Shown here piece after piece: positions 50,339 through 63,228 of a stretch of 64,000 nucleotides of DNA. Source of the DNA: Rotaria macrura (taxonomy: Eukaryota > Rotifera > Eurotatoria > Philodinida > Philodinidae). The DNA is taken from contig OENT01000971.1 of the NCBI GenBank assembly GCA_900239685.1, positions 1 through 64,000 of the forward strand, read 5' to 3'. The notes beneath the pieces are model-generated. The model had not been told where the DNA came from, searched no databases, and saw only the letters and a list, made by a program, of their open reading frames with translations. The position numbers and the translations under genes were made by a program. Position 1 is the stretch's first letter. Every line of letters begins with the position of its first letter.

Positions 50339-50387
50339 GATAACAAGTATAAAACACAAGAAAGAGAAGAATTCATCAAACCTTATT

Positions 50388-53300
50388 CTTATCAATACCT
50401 TTCTCAATCACAAAACAGTGATAATCATTCAACAAGTAAATTAACTCATAAGCAACAGATATCTATAGATAATAATGACAAAGTGCAATATGCAAACATT
50501 TCTAACTTGAGTGTGCCAACTTCAGTAAATTTTATTAAATTCTAAACCGTTTTAATTTATCCTTCGTTTTTCTTAAAAAAACTTAAGACATTCAGTATCG
50601 TTTTCAGCATGGAATTACATTACCAAACTATGAAAACATTGACTGTTTGCGTTAATTTAGTCTCAGACTACGTAGAGAACTTGTACGATTCTAAGTTATT
50701 ATCATTTCAAAATGTAATTTGGTACGGTAGATGACCTATGAATGAAACCAGGCAGATCTATACTCTACGGTACTTCTCTCGAGCAATTAATACGTATACA
50801 CACTTTATTTACAACTACTTAGAAGTTTGAAATGCATAGTGGAAAAATTCGAGTGTTTCAAAATATCGTGCTATTACTAATGAGCACAATATTGCTTTTT
50901 AGGTTTTCTTCATTTTCTGAAATTTAAAGTTTTCTTTTTAAAATACTTTTATAACAAAAATAAAAACCCACGCTTTCAGAGAGAAGAAAAATATTTTCTT
51001 CACCTGTAAAGTGATCCTTCTGGTGAATGTGTTAATCAGTGAAAGTATTGAGAAAGATTTGTTGTACGGTTTCAGTTCGTTTACTAATAATATGGACGAT
51101 AGCTACGCAATTGTAGACAAGAAATAATTATTCGACACCGTTTTTTTTATGAGTTTTATTTCGAATCAATCAAAGAAAAGTTAACATGTCTAGCTACATA
51201 TTTAAGGGAAAAGGAATGAAATCTTTACCAAGGTTAATCGGAATTACTTGCCCATAGATTCCTAAATATTTTTCTGCAAGATAAAATCTGAAAGCATGTT
51301 CTATCATTATACTAACGACAAAAATTAAGGAATATACTTAACTTTATTTTCTATCGTCTCAAATACTTGTTTGAAAATTCTTTTTTGATTTATACAACAC
51401 TTTATTTTTATACATGACTTCGCTCGTTCAAAAGTCAACATAAACATTAATCTGTCAAATAGTTGCCAATAGTATCTTCAGGTATGTGTAAAAATGTATG
51501 CTTCTATATCGTAGTAATTGTCTTGATAAAAATAGCTACAATCATTTTGTTATGGTTTCTTAAATGCAAACAGAATGCAAATTTTATGTGTGACGATCAA
51601 TAATAAGTGTTTATTTTTTCTTGAGCTGTTACTGCTAACATATTAGATGTTATTTAAAGAAAAAGAAGTAAAATTTCTCTGTTTTTTCTACTTCAAACAA
51701 ATCATTGTTATTAGATCCTACAATAAAGAAGAAGAAATAAAAAGTAGGACACTATGTTAGACTTTGTATTATAATTTATATTTTAACATCGTTTATTTCA
51801 TTATATAGCATTACAACGTTTTTTATTATCTGAATATGAAGATGTGGAAACGAATCAACAATGTTTCTGATAAGGTGAGAAAGGAAATTTGTTTTCTATT
51901 AAAAACGTACAAGATAGTGGAGAAAAATGTTCTTTTTTTACTATTCTGACTTGTTAAAATTGTTTCTTACTTCAATCATTAGACGTTCTTTATGTGATTT
52001 GATAAATGCTTAATGCTTAATTTTTATCTAGATTTATTTAAAAAAAAGCTTGATTCACAACTAAATAATATGGTGAATGTTCGTTCAAACTTCCAGTCAC
52101 ATAAATTCATTTTATATCATGACGCTAATTTTTATTATGACATAGTCGTCGTCTGTTGTTTCTTTTGCATGCTGCTGTCGAAATTCAATTTTAAAGTTTT
52201 TCACAAATTCATAGTGTTACTTCTGCTTAGCATCTCTCTTCTGTTCCATGAACTTAGTAGAGACATTGGAGCAGTGTTCAATATTGAAGATACAATATTT
52301 GTTTGAATGAAATGAAAAAGAAACAATGTTCAAATCGAACTTTATTGATAGGTTTTCAAGAAATACCATGCAAGAGTCGTCATAGAGTTCATCTTATTCT
52401 TGTAAATATTTACGAAATGAAAATTTATATTCATAATATAAATTAGTTTTCTTCATTAATTTGATCGTGAAACAAAAACTTTCCTCCTTAATGGCTAAAA
52501 GAAAAAGATTTCAAAACTTTCACAGACGATCATGTTCGTAGATATATTGCCGTGTACTTTAGTCCACTCCCTTTTTTCTAAGTGCAGTCACATGAATGTT
52601 TTTCATCGCATCGAACTGCAATGAATCTATTCAACTACTGTCAAAATTCGTTGAAAATTCATTTAATTATTTTCTTTTTCGGCATTAGCCGTAATTGAGA
52701 AAGTATCTTTAATTCTCTTTCATCATGTATGTTTATCAGAGTTCCTATTTTAAAAATTTCAAAAATATGCTTGTCGAATTACACCAGTACACCTTCATCG
52801 TCGACCTGTCCATTTATTTCAGACAGTAGAACATGAATCATTTTCTAATGATTACACAAAGTCGTTGAATAGTTATTCACCTGTTAAGTCTAATGCTAAA
52901 ATCATGCACGATTATATTTTTTCGTTCAACAACTGATATACACGAAAATACTGTTTAGATAATTGACCTAGGAATAAGACATTTATATATTTGTCATTAA
53001 ATGAATAATAACAACACAATAAACAATAAATTATTGAATGGAAAGATATTGCACGCACTATTAAACTATACAATTGTTCTTCTAAGAATACAAACCGAAA
53101 TGAATAATAGATTCAAAATATTAATTCGAACTATTATTTTTTCCTCAGAGTGATTTATTAATGGAATTGTATTACGTCATACTACTGAAAATTTTCCCCC
53201 AACTGTCTATGCCCTGGAAAGATGTGAACTTTTATTAGAGTCATTGAACGTGGGATCAATACATGAAAAGCTTGCCTGAAGTTTTATCGTTCTTAAACAA

Positions 53301-54876
53301 TAGCCATTTTCATTTGATACCTCTTCATTAGCCAAAGCTTTTCATAACCTTTGTCAATTTTCTCTTGAAAGATCGATTTATCTATGATGAATATTTCTAT
53401 ATATTAAGTTTTTTCATCGCACAACTCAAAATACTCGATAGATTTTCATAGAAGTATGTTTCTTTTTACTTTAACTTTTACTTACAGACCATGTAAACAT
53501 GTGATCCATAGTAGAGTTTGCATTTTATTCTCATTGACTTTCATCATTTTCATATGGAAATCCATTTCTTTCATTTGATGAACATTTGTTTTGAGATTTA
53601 TTGAACTTTACGCTCATTTTCATCCCATAGTAAAAAGCAAGATTGTCAAAACGATACTATGCAGATTCCCAACCTTTAACATAAAAAAAGAAGAGAATTA
53701 AACCTTTAACATGAGAAGCTACTGTAAATTGTGAATAGCAGAATCAGGTTTCTTGAATATCTTCCGAAGATTTCATTATATAGCGTTGCAAGTTTTATTG
53801 TATCTTATTCAACGAATTGTATGTACAATATAGTCCGGATTGATCTTGTTAGATTTCCATTAATAGTTTGTCTCTCATCGGTTTATGACTCGTTTAAACA
53901 TGGTTCTATTTTTTTGAACCTATTAGCTATCGAATCCATTGAAATATTAGATATTTAATTTAATTTAAATAGAGACGACGAATTACTATTTGCCATGACG
54001 TACACACATGTATGCATAAATTAGTCAAAAATAATGAGCAGCAGTTTCAGTACAATAGCCAGAAGCTATGAAGAACGAGTAAGAAAAGTTCCATGTGTAC
54101 TAGATGAAAGAATTTTTAAAAAACAATCCGGGCTATGAAAATAATATTTAAGTTCAAAATAGAAAAGTGTTTTCCTGTGAACAACGCATTTCTGAAAAGA
54201 GCAGCTTTGTCAAATCGAAATTTTCTTCAATATGAAATCTATTTACTTATTGATTGTCCACAATAAATTGATTGTTATTCGATAACATACTTAATTGAAT
54301 GTGGTTACCATAATTACCTACTGATGTTTCGTATTTTTTCTCGAAATTTTTGCTTGTATTTCATGTGTAATCGTCAGAAGAGGGGAAAACAGAATGACAT
54401 GTGATTGACGATTTAAACTGATTAAGCAGTTCTCTTTGTTTTTTATCCACTCTCATTGTTCTTCGTCTCAATTTTCTGTCAACAATAGAAAAAAGCCTCT
54501 CTAGACAGAGCGTATTAACAATATGAAACAATTATATTTTGAATGTGTGAGAAAAAGAGCTTTTGTTGATATCTTTACGTGTTTTTTTTTAAATTTTTTC
54601 GTTCTTTTCTAAAGTCTTTTTAACAACATTCATACTTAGTGAAAATAATATCTTAAATTACAATGCTTGAACATCGTCTGTCAATACATAAAGAGCTGAA
54701 AACTTTTGAGTAGACATTAGTGATATTTATGCTTTTTTTCTTTTTGAAATCTTTCTTTCAAGGTATATAAGGTGAATGTTTTTCTGTTTTATATCGTCGT
54801 CATACGATAGAAAGTAGTATTTGATCATTGTATACTTTCTTTTTAATACTAGTGTACATCGAAAACTGAAAACAAA
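50388..54876. other. Large intergenic region, 4.5 kb
   Basis: The longest gene-poor stretch in the window. No frame is convincing. One coding-like tail lies at 51811-51872 (+): after tttcattatatag, it reads LQRFLLSEYEDVETNQQCF then a stop, which could be a lone last exon, but no partner exon was found. The last 300 bp are the likely promoter of the ANKUB1-like gene. Confidence 0.5.
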
Positions 54877-57800
54877 ATGCGTTATTTTATATTTTATCCA
54901 CCAAGTAAAACATTACGATTAGTCGATGTCAGTGAAAATGATCGTACTGAAAGTATCATTGATCTTGTCAAACGTGAATACGGTCTTCAATTCAGCGATA
55001 GTTCATCATCTGAAACATCAATGGTTCTAACTTATAATGGTAGTGATCTTAAACCTAAATGGTCATTCGGTGATTTAAACATTCCATCAGGAGCAATTCT
55101 TCGCTGTGTGTCAAAACAAAAAACAGCAGCTGAACTATATATTCATTGTGGATTTAATAAACAAATATTAAAGTTATATGATACATCGATAACAAATGCG
55201 ACAACCATTGGTGAAATAAGAAAAAATATTTCAGATAAATTAGGTTTGCCGTTGAGTACATTTTGTCTTGAGACCTTTGATGGTAAACAACGTCTATATG
55301 ATGAAATGAAACTATTCAATTATAATATTCAAGTTCATGATCATATATACTTGAAAGTATGGCAAGGTTATGAAAAATTTATCATGGCTTGTATTAAAGG
55401 TTTTACAGAACATTATTCTCATGATGATCTCATTCGACATTATCAAACACAAGTGGCATTACATATTGCTGCTTTCTATAGTAAGATTTTCATTTGATTT
55501 CAGTAGAGAAAGAGAGAGATGAAAAATATCAGTAAGATAGACTTTTTGAGTAAGTTTTGATTCAACAAGGGAACTTAGCCAGAGGGTAAAATACCTTTCG
55601 ATCTCATGTAATGGCTAGGAAAATAGATTTCAATAACACAAAATTAAGGTTGAAAATACTCGAGCTCGTGTGTGACTAACGGGAAGAGTTGAGAGTGTTT
55701 TAATCATACTAATTTCGAAAATGAAACATTTTTCGAACAATACGAAAAAAAAACTTTTTTTTCAATATAAACTTTCTCTAGCACGCACGCATGACAGTAA
55801 TTAGTGCTAACTAAGTGCACAGTTTGTTTTAACGCATAGTTAAGTTTATTTTATTAAAATTTAAATAAACTATTTTGTTTGCGTTTTTCTTGATTTTATA
55901 ATTTTTAATCTATTTAGATTAGATATATTGTAGTATTATGCATCATTCTTTTTTCTACCAATAAAAGCAATGAATAGATCAGAACAGTTCATAGAATTAA
56001 AAAAATTAAACAGTTCATTAATTCTATTGAATAATTATCCTGTTTTCTTTTATCAAGGTCATTTGGATTTGGCTAGATCTGTAATGGAACAAGGTGCACG
56101 AAGTGATCGTCCAGTAGGTGAACATCCATCTCGTCAATGGTCTTCTGAAACAAGTACTAAAATTCTACCTGACATGCTTAAATGTCCTATTCATATAGCG
56201 ATTGAAAGAGGACACATTAAAATGGTCGATCTCTTCGTTCGACAATCAATTTTGTGTACACAAATACGAGATCCTATAACAAATTATTTACCGTATCAAT
56301 TAGCGAATTCCTATTTACTATCAGCACAGACTAAAGAAGAAAAGCAACGTTACAGTGAAATATATTTTTATTTAAAAGATAAACAATTTAATTTAAAAAT
56401 ACCATTAAATGCTAATGGGGAATACGTAACAAGTCTATTAACATCAACAGCTATTACGAATTCAGTAAATCAATTATCAGCATTTCTATCATTTATTTCT
56501 TTATCAACGTATTGTAAAATAATAAGGTAAATGAAAATTTTCACAATTTTTATCCTATGATGTAAATATCTTTGGAAAAAGATAATTGACTTATTCTGTC
56601 ACTATCAAAGATACACCTGATGAAAGTTCCATGTGATTTTTTTTCGTCAATATTACACGTACGTTGATCTGGCACTTCTAGAGTACAGTTCGGTAATGAT
56701 CTGTTGCATTTCGTTAAAAAGATATTCGAACTCTTTCTGTAGCGAACAAAACTCTTAGTTTTTACATGATACTTTATTTTCGTATCATAAATTTCCTCTC
56801 AGCATACTAGTATCAGTAGAAATTTCCGTCGGTAAGAAAAGACTATTTTAAAAGTATATTTTCAACATACACGATCCGTATTTTTTAATATCCTGCTCGA
56901 ACTATGCATGTTTTTATTTGTGATAACCGACAACTAAATATGAATTTCTTGACATCATTACTAATTGTTGGTTATGCAATGAAGTAGTTTAAACTAACAA
57001 TTTATTTTGTTTGTTCTTTTATTGTTCTCCTCTAGTTGGTATGAACGAGCACGTGAAAAAGCATGGAAAAAATTCGGTGGACGTTTTTATACAACAACAC
57101 AAACAAAGCGCGTCTATCCTGAAAAGGGTTTACTTGGTTATAAAGTACTAATTGATGGTTACAATAATAAATTCGAAGTACCCATAGAACAACTTCGAGG
57201 TGCACATTCTAGTAATACGATAAAATCCGATCATGTTTGTCGTTATGCTGGCTTTACTGATGACGAAAGAGAAAAAATTAATCATATGAAAAACTATTTG
57301 AAACAATACGCATTAGATGAACGACGACGTGCAAAACAAATAGCGGCTGCGCATCTTCAACAATCACGTCGGCCCGCTTTACTTACATCTCACCCATTAC
57401 AGACCGATCAGAACAAAAATCAGTTTACAACAACCGTACAAACAATAGACGGTGTTACGTCATCATCCGAATTTTCTAGTAGTCAAATTTTATCAAGTAT
57501 TTCAACGTCAGATGTAAAACAGTTGAAATCACTTATATCAACGGATAATTCATCGATTTCTAGTTTATTACAATCATCCTTTTCTAATATTAATCGACAT
57601 GAAAGTGAGCTAGCTCAGATTCTTTTATTAATTTTTTCGTCTAGTGAATGTTTTCAATTTAGATTTTCATGAATCTGAAGAAAAACCTAGACAAACGCAA
57701 AAAAATCTTCAATTTACACCACGTATGTCAGTGGTCAATGAAGAAAGTAAAAATATATTACCGAATATCGTTCATTCAACTACTCCATCAATTGTAACGA

Positions 57801-58378
57801 AAAAATTAGAACCATTGACGGAAAATAAAAAACGAATTTTTCAACCAGTTATATCATCCGTCGATGCTTATTTAGTATCATCCACTCGTCTTGATTTTGA
57901 AACTGAACCCAACAAGAAAACTAAATCATTTGGATTGTCAACTCAAAATGAACAGCAATCTAAAGACACAACAATACCTTCCATCAATTCACTTGATAAT
58001 TCGCATCCGATTGATCGTGCTCCAATGCTTGATCTGGATTATTATATACCACTACCGGATCATCCGATAAGTTCATCAATTGGTCCAATACAATCGCGTA
58101 TTGATCTTGAAATTCATCAATCGACGATTAAACCCTACGAACGGTATTCAAGTGCATCAACACGATCGACTGCCATTGATTGTTTACAAGAAGCTGCATT
58201 TTTCAAAAGAAAAACATGGATTAAAAAAGTTGAAATCAGCAAGGAAATGGTTAAACATAAAGTTCATCAACGTATCCGTCGTGCTACTGATGAAGTGAAC
58301 CGGAAATCCATCTTATCACCACTTCGCGCTACTGTTTCCAGAACACCACATAAACTCGATACCGTCAAAGTAAATTAG
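54877..58378 (+). CDS. ANKUB1: Ubiquitin-like and ankyrin-domain protein, ANKUB1-like
   Basis: Four exons (54877..55480, 56058..56526, 57036..57604, 57663..58378) join in frame to 785 residues. Residues about 1-85 and 90-170 look like two ubiquitin-like folds (MRYFIFYPPSKTLRLVDVSE..; ELYIHCGFNKQILKLYD..), as in ANKUB1. Then come VWQGYEKFIMACIKG, QVALHIAAFYSHLDLARSVM and LKCPIHIAIERGHIKMVDLF, which are ankyrin-type repeats. A long Ser/Thr-rich low-complexity region follows. The end has LDLDYYIPLPDHP and EAAFFKRKTWIKKVEISKEM, matching the conserved ANKUB1 C-terminus. The function of the family is not established. The first intron is about 580 bp. Poly(A) candidate AATAAA at 58407-58412. It converges on the LIM gene with only 169 bp between stops. 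Confidence 0.88.
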
Positions 58379-58396
58379 ATTATGCTGTCTCTTGAT

Positions 58397-58412
58397 TTTA
58401 TTTTTCAATAAA
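58397..58412. terminator. Opposed poly(A) signals of two convergent genes
   Basis: TTTATT at 58397-58402 is AATAAA on the minus strand (for the LIM gene, 146 nt past its stop). AATAAA at 58407-58412 serves the plus-strand ANKUB1-like gene (about 29 nt past its stop). The two hexamers are four bases apart, so mature 3' ends would overlap. Confidence 0.6.
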
Positions 58413-58547
58413 AAGAAAAAGAAAAAAACTGTTATTATTGCGTGCGACATAACTAGAAATGATAAAGGGTAGTCTTTTTTTCTAAGTCAGGTTGATTATC
58501 ATGATGAAGCATTGTTTTATGTATTTAACGAAAATATATGTATTATG

Positions 58548-59457
58548 TTATGAGCATGTGTGACAAACTAAAAGAAAATGAAATGAGTTCTATCTCTTTT
58601 GTTTTGTTTCTGGTATATTTACCTAGAGCAGAGCCAAGTTTTCGGCACGGAATTTTTACTAGCTTCTTACGACAGCGGTTACAACGAGCACAGTCAAGAT
58701 GATAGTAACGTGTATCATGTTTAAATGCTTCTTCGTCACTTGTCACCGGCCGTGAACATTTGTCACATATTGGTATACGGCCTGCTTGATCGCATTGAAC
58801 AGCAGTTATTTCGCCATAACTATTTTCTATATGTGGAGCATGTTCTTTGCCTTGATATGTTCCTGTTATATGTTTTGAACAAGTTAAACATTGAAAACGT
58901 CCATCTAACATATCAACAAAATTGTGACCTATAAACATGTCTCATATAATCGTTAAATGAAATAATCCAGAACGATAGATATTTACCGTCAGGTATAACT
59001 GCATTACATTTGCAACAACTAAAAAAAGCAGCTAAATTGTTTGATATGGAAAAAAAAGAGACAGGTTTTTACCGGAAACAATCACTATGATAATGACGCT
59101 CCAGATATCGTTTCGCTGTTGTACCAGATTGAATTTTATGTTGACAAATACAGCAGCTACAGAATGATAACAATTACTATCCGTTTAATAATTCAGAGCT
59201 TTTTGTCTTTTTTATTTCTATCTTACATACTTCGGTGCAAGTGCATTATTGCAGTTTTCACATTGAAATTGATCATTTGGTTTAGGATAAAATGGTTTCC
59301 CAGCTAATGTATTACCACAATTCGAACAACAAAAGCAATGTGGATGGTAATATTTCTCCTGAAAAATTTGCATAGCATCTTTCGGTGTAAAGACCTGTTG
59401 ACACTTTTGACAAAATGTCTTCGTCAATGGACGATTCACTGTTGGACCACTAGACAT
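58548..59457 (-). CDS. Three-LIM-domain protein
   Basis: Five exons (59457..59231, 59156..59073, 59018..58987, 58928..58623, 58567..58548) join in frame to 222 residues. Three LIM double zinc fingers: LIM1 FCQKC..YYHPHCFCCSNC..FQCENC, LIM2 CCICQ..HYHSDCFRCCKC..FQCLTC, LIM3 CDKC..YYHLDCARCNRC..VCHTC. The last exon is only 20 nt and supplies the final VCHTCS and the stop; without it LIM3 would lack its last ligand pair. LIM domains bind partner proteins, commonly in actin adhesion or transcription complexes. There are no other domains, so I do not assign a subfamily. A splice-acceptor-like cctag lies 22 nt before the ATG, and I prefer this start to the in-frame Met at 59508. Confidence 0.9.
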
Positions 59458-60732
59458 TTCCTTTATGTAGGTGAAAATTCTAGGAAAAATAAACCACTGA
59501 TAAGGCAAGGACGCAATAGAATGAGACAGGAAAATAAGTAATGTATACTATGCGCTTGTCTCTCAGTCTTTTCTCTTTTCTGATATGTGACTGCCACTTT
59601 TCAGCTTCATGCACTTCTTCCTCTCTTTTTCTCTATTTTTGGCATTTTCTCCTTCTTCTGTACAGTAATGTATTCAACTGTATTGATGAGAATATTTGCC
59701 GAGTGGTTGTTATTATCATTTATCCTTTCCTGTTCTCTAAAAATAACCCAAGTTTTTTCTTCAGTCTGTTACGATGAGGGTCTGTGTGGTACTATGTTAA
59801 CGCGTAGGTTGTACTACTGTGTTGATAATGAGAAATATATAGATGCAACGGGTCAAATGACAATTACATGAATGAATACGTTTCGAGTCATCATCTATTT
59901 GATTCTGCCAATATTGACTGGTTTTTCATTGTCATATTAGTATGCTTGAATAGAAAAGAAGCCATATTCTAATTTGATTTGTTTTCCATTTTTGTTCTGG
60001 TTCATTTATTGGAATAAACAGTTGTGTTAGACGAAACATACTATTTACCAAATGATACCAAGTGTAGATTTGTTCGATATTATCTATAATATAGTGAACA
60101 AGTAATGTGATGTATTCATAATATTCAAAGCATCTGTAGATACATGGGCAGAGTTGAAACGAGTATATTATCTATCTGCACATATTAGGAATGGGCCTAC
60201 ATGCTAATCTAATTAATGGTGCATGAAAAATGTTTGCGTCGAAGGCAGAAGAAATTTTTGACCGGAAGAAACTGATGCTTTTCCTATATAGTGTTGATTG
60301 AGAAAGTTCTAGACAGACCTGCTGATTTCAGCTAATAGTTATTAGGTCTTTTTTGGATCAACTAGTACAAAATGAAATACCTACATCAGTATCAAGGGGA
60401 AAATAAGACTATCCTAAAAGTTTTCCAATGCAAATTTCGAACATTCAATAAATAAGACATCGATTGAATTTTATGCTTTTAGTCGATTCTTCAAATGATG
60501 CGTTCATTTGTTTGTTTTTTCGTATGTTGGAACTATGTGGAAGAAGAATTTTTCAGTATCATTTTAAACATGATGAATTCAAAAAAATGAATTCTAGCCC
60601 CATCTATCGTAATTATTAATACATACCGTTGACGTAGAGGTATTAGCTTAGATTTATGCCGAAATGCTGGTTCACAATGTTGAATGAAAATTAGTCATAA
60701 AACATCGATCATCGACTTTGGAATCGAATAAA
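59458..60732. other. Divergent intergenic, LIM gene / TMEM231
   Basis: About 1.3 kb that must hold both promoters. Open frames are short and hydrophobic. A T/C-rich tract lies at 59570-59680. I see no defined site. Confidence 0.55.
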
Positions 60733-61662
60733 ATGGTTTGGTACAATGTTTTTTCTCAAGAGCATCGTATTCGCTATTTAGCTTATCCTTGTTCAACAGC
60801 TGTACTGTTTCAAATAACTTGTCTCATTCTTACTTTCCTACCACCTCTATTTACTGGTTATTTTACCAGTGGATTTTATTATAAAGAATTAACTTACGTT
60901 GAGCAACCTACTGTAACGTTTCTTGAAGAATACGATGTGTTTATTGATTCACCGGATTCCGTCCGATTTGCATCGTCCGATGCACGCTTGAATAATTACT
61001 TCAGAAATCAGGGAGCCTACAGTTCAACTACAATCAAGACCAATATTCCACGTGATATTGATGGCGATAATATTCCTGATCAACAAAAAATAAGTATAAG
61101 TGTAATTTTACCAACGTCTATTGCAGGTAAACTTCTCAATGTTTGGCTTCTATTTCAATATTCACTCAACAGATTTCCTCTAATTACGATGGAAACACTT
61201 GGAGTAATTCAACTTAAAATTCCATCATCATTATCAACCAACACTACGGTTACTGTATTCGGGGAGCTGCGTTTTCAACAACGCCAAGCAATATTAAGCT
61301 ACATAAATGATTCATCTATTCAAGGCACAATCATTGATTATGGAACTTATTCGATTGTACCATCATTTGATGATATATTAGATAAATACAATGCACGCAA
61401 CTATTACACAACATTCGATAAACAATATGTTCAATGGTCATCATTTTCTTCTACTGATGGCACTACACTATTAACAGTTAACGTCATCGTTAATACAGGT
61501 CCACAACAGATTCGTTATGTACCAAGCTTTTGGAAAGAATTTCGATGGTCATGGATTCAATATTTTACTAGTTTATTACCATTCTTTTATATAGCTAACA
61601 AAGCAAAAGAATTTGTATTTAGTAATGGACTTGTACGATGTATTGTTAGAAAATCTCCGTAA
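60733..61662 (+). CDS. TMEM231: TMEM231, ciliary transition-zone protein
   Basis: Intronless, 309 residues. Start MVWYNVFSQEHRIRYLAYPC parallels the family start (MALYELFSHPVER..). TM1 is LFQITCLILTFLPPLF. Family blocks follow in order: YVEQPTVTF, IPRDIDGDNIPDQQKISISV, LNVWLLFQYSLNRF, GELRFQQRQ, YNARNYYTTF, then VPSFWKEFRWSWIQYFTSLL and TM2 FFYIANKAKEFVF. TMEM231 belongs to the B9/MKS complex that gates the base of cilia with MKS1, B9D1 and B9D2. I chose the ATG at 60733 (aaaATGG) over the in-frame TTG/upstream reading because it matches the family start. Vertebrate genes have several introns, so the lack of any here is notable. Poly(A) candidate AATAAA at 61843-61848. Confidence 0.94.
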   Translation: MVWYNVFSQEHRIRYLAYPCSTAVLFQITCLILTFLPPLFTGYFTSGFYYKELTYVEQPTVTFLEEYDVFIDSPDSVRFASSDARLNNYFRNQGAYSSTTIKTNIPRDIDGDNIPDQQKISISVILPTSIAGKLLNVWLLFQYSLNRFPLITMETLGVIQLKIPSSLSTNTTVTVFGELRFQQRQAILSYINDSSIQGTIIDYGTYSIVPSFDDILDKYNARNYYTTFDKQYVQWSSFSSTDGTTLLTVNVIVNTGPQQIRYVPSFWKEFRWSWIQYFTSLLPFFYIANKAKEFVFSNGLVRCIVRKSP

Positions 61663-63228
61663 TTTTATTTGGTAGACAATTATCGAGGTGAAATATAATG
61701 ATGAAATATGAATTCTTCATTTCCTTCACAATGATCCAATGAAGATCATACATGTGTGTTTTATTCAACATATCAACTGTATTTCATTCATCAGAATGTA
61801 AAAAATGGTTGATGGATTTTTTTCTTCATTGGAAATAGTTGAAATAAAGTGTTTACTACTGTTCGGCCGTCTAAAATTCAGATAAAGAAATCATTTCTTG
61901 TAGTTCTTCTTTTTGCAAAGAAATATCGATACGTTCATGAACATATTTGCCTTATTTCCCTTTGACGCTATAGTCTGATATACTAGTGCTGATAGATTAT
62001 CGAACTTGGCGTATGCAGAATTTGAATGAAAAATCTACTAAGTGAAAATATGGACTTAATACTTACAAGTTAATCTAATTTGCTGTTGTTGAAACATTCG
62101 TTCCGAGAAGTAATATACAATGCCAGAAATAGGCTTTTCATAGGACTACCTATAAAATTACATCCTTATTTTTTTGCACAATTGGTACACAGAATTACAA
62201 CTATACAAATACGTAGACGAAAGATACATGGCGAATTGCTGTTAGTTGATATTTCAATAAGTCAAACTGCCGGTTTACGATAGACAATTGACAATATGTA
62301 GGTGAACTATCGACTATTTTTACATTATAGTTCATTTTTATTGTGTTCTTTCTAAGAATGAGTTTTACAAGTGTATTCGACATTACAAATTTGTAGAACA
62401 TAGTCTCTCAATCTCAATATGAAAAAACACAGACGTAAAATTTCAACTCGTCTATTGTTTTTCTTGAGAATGAAACGTTGCTACACATATGGTACTTTGG
62501 GAAGAAAAAATGATTCATTGTACAAAACAAATAAAAAGATTAGGTGAACATTGACGGTTATCTGCCGCCATAATAAGCATGTGGCTTATTGAAATTATTA
62601 TTCATCAACATATGAGTTTAATGTCGTTATTTCTATTTTAATTGTTTGATTTAGTTCGATAGTTCGAACACTTGTAAAAACGGCAGATAAGTAAATTTCA
62701 TCATTCATCTAAATTGAGTTATTCAATGAAACTCGACTATTGCATGTTGTTTCTCTGTTACAATTACACAATATTACTTTGAGATGATAGTTTGTGTGGA
62801 ACAGAGCATTAACATTAGGTACACTCATGATTATGAATGTAGCGAAAACAAATGATGAAGAAAGGGAGAGTTGACTAGATCATTTTACGTGTCTTTAGAG
62901 AATGACTTGAACCACTATTGGCATAGTCCTGGAAACTTTCAAGAGAAGAGTCTTAACAATCGTTTATGTTACATAATGTGGGTTATGGTTAGGGGACGCT
63001 ATATATCATTCCAACAACCTCCATATTATGTTTCCTTTCTTTCTTTTCTCATTGGTCATCTATATACAATATATAGTACATCGATGATTTAGTTTAGTTG
63101 AGAGAATACCTGTTTCTTGGATGGGTCGTCTTCGCTGCAGAGCGAGACGACAAAGTCACCAATTCGTTGTCTGTTTTCTTTCATTTTCGTGACTCAAATA
63201 AACATGATACAGAAAATCCTAACAGTTA
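61663..63228. other. TMEM231 3' region; coding-like end before a MITE
   Basis: Mostly without a gene. From about 63104 a coding-like frame (after gtttag) reads LREYLFLGWVVFAAERDDK.. FFHFRDSNKHDTENPNSY and is then interrupted by the MITE at 63229. I recognise no family, and no upstream exon is firm. Confidence 0.4.

Larger units (their letters stand above)
49979..50387. repeat. Palindrome with 188-bp arms around a gap
   Basis: Bases 49979-50166 and 50200-50387 are inverted copies of equal length (188 bp each), differing at only a few positions (for example TTATTAACG against TTATCGACG). They face each other across 33 Ns. Each arm carries a hammerhead-like ribozyme motif. It is either a real head-to-head insertion, as Penelope-like elements form, or an assembly fold-back; the Ns show the assembler failed here. 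Confidence 0.9.

Noticed and set aside
49928..50444. Pair of identical 62-86 codon frames around the N gap
   Set aside because: They are the two arms of the palindrome, one includes Ns; not genes.
51811..51872. Possible last exon reading LQRFLLSEYEDVETNQQCF
   Set aside because: No upstream exon found; kept only as a note in the intergenic entry.
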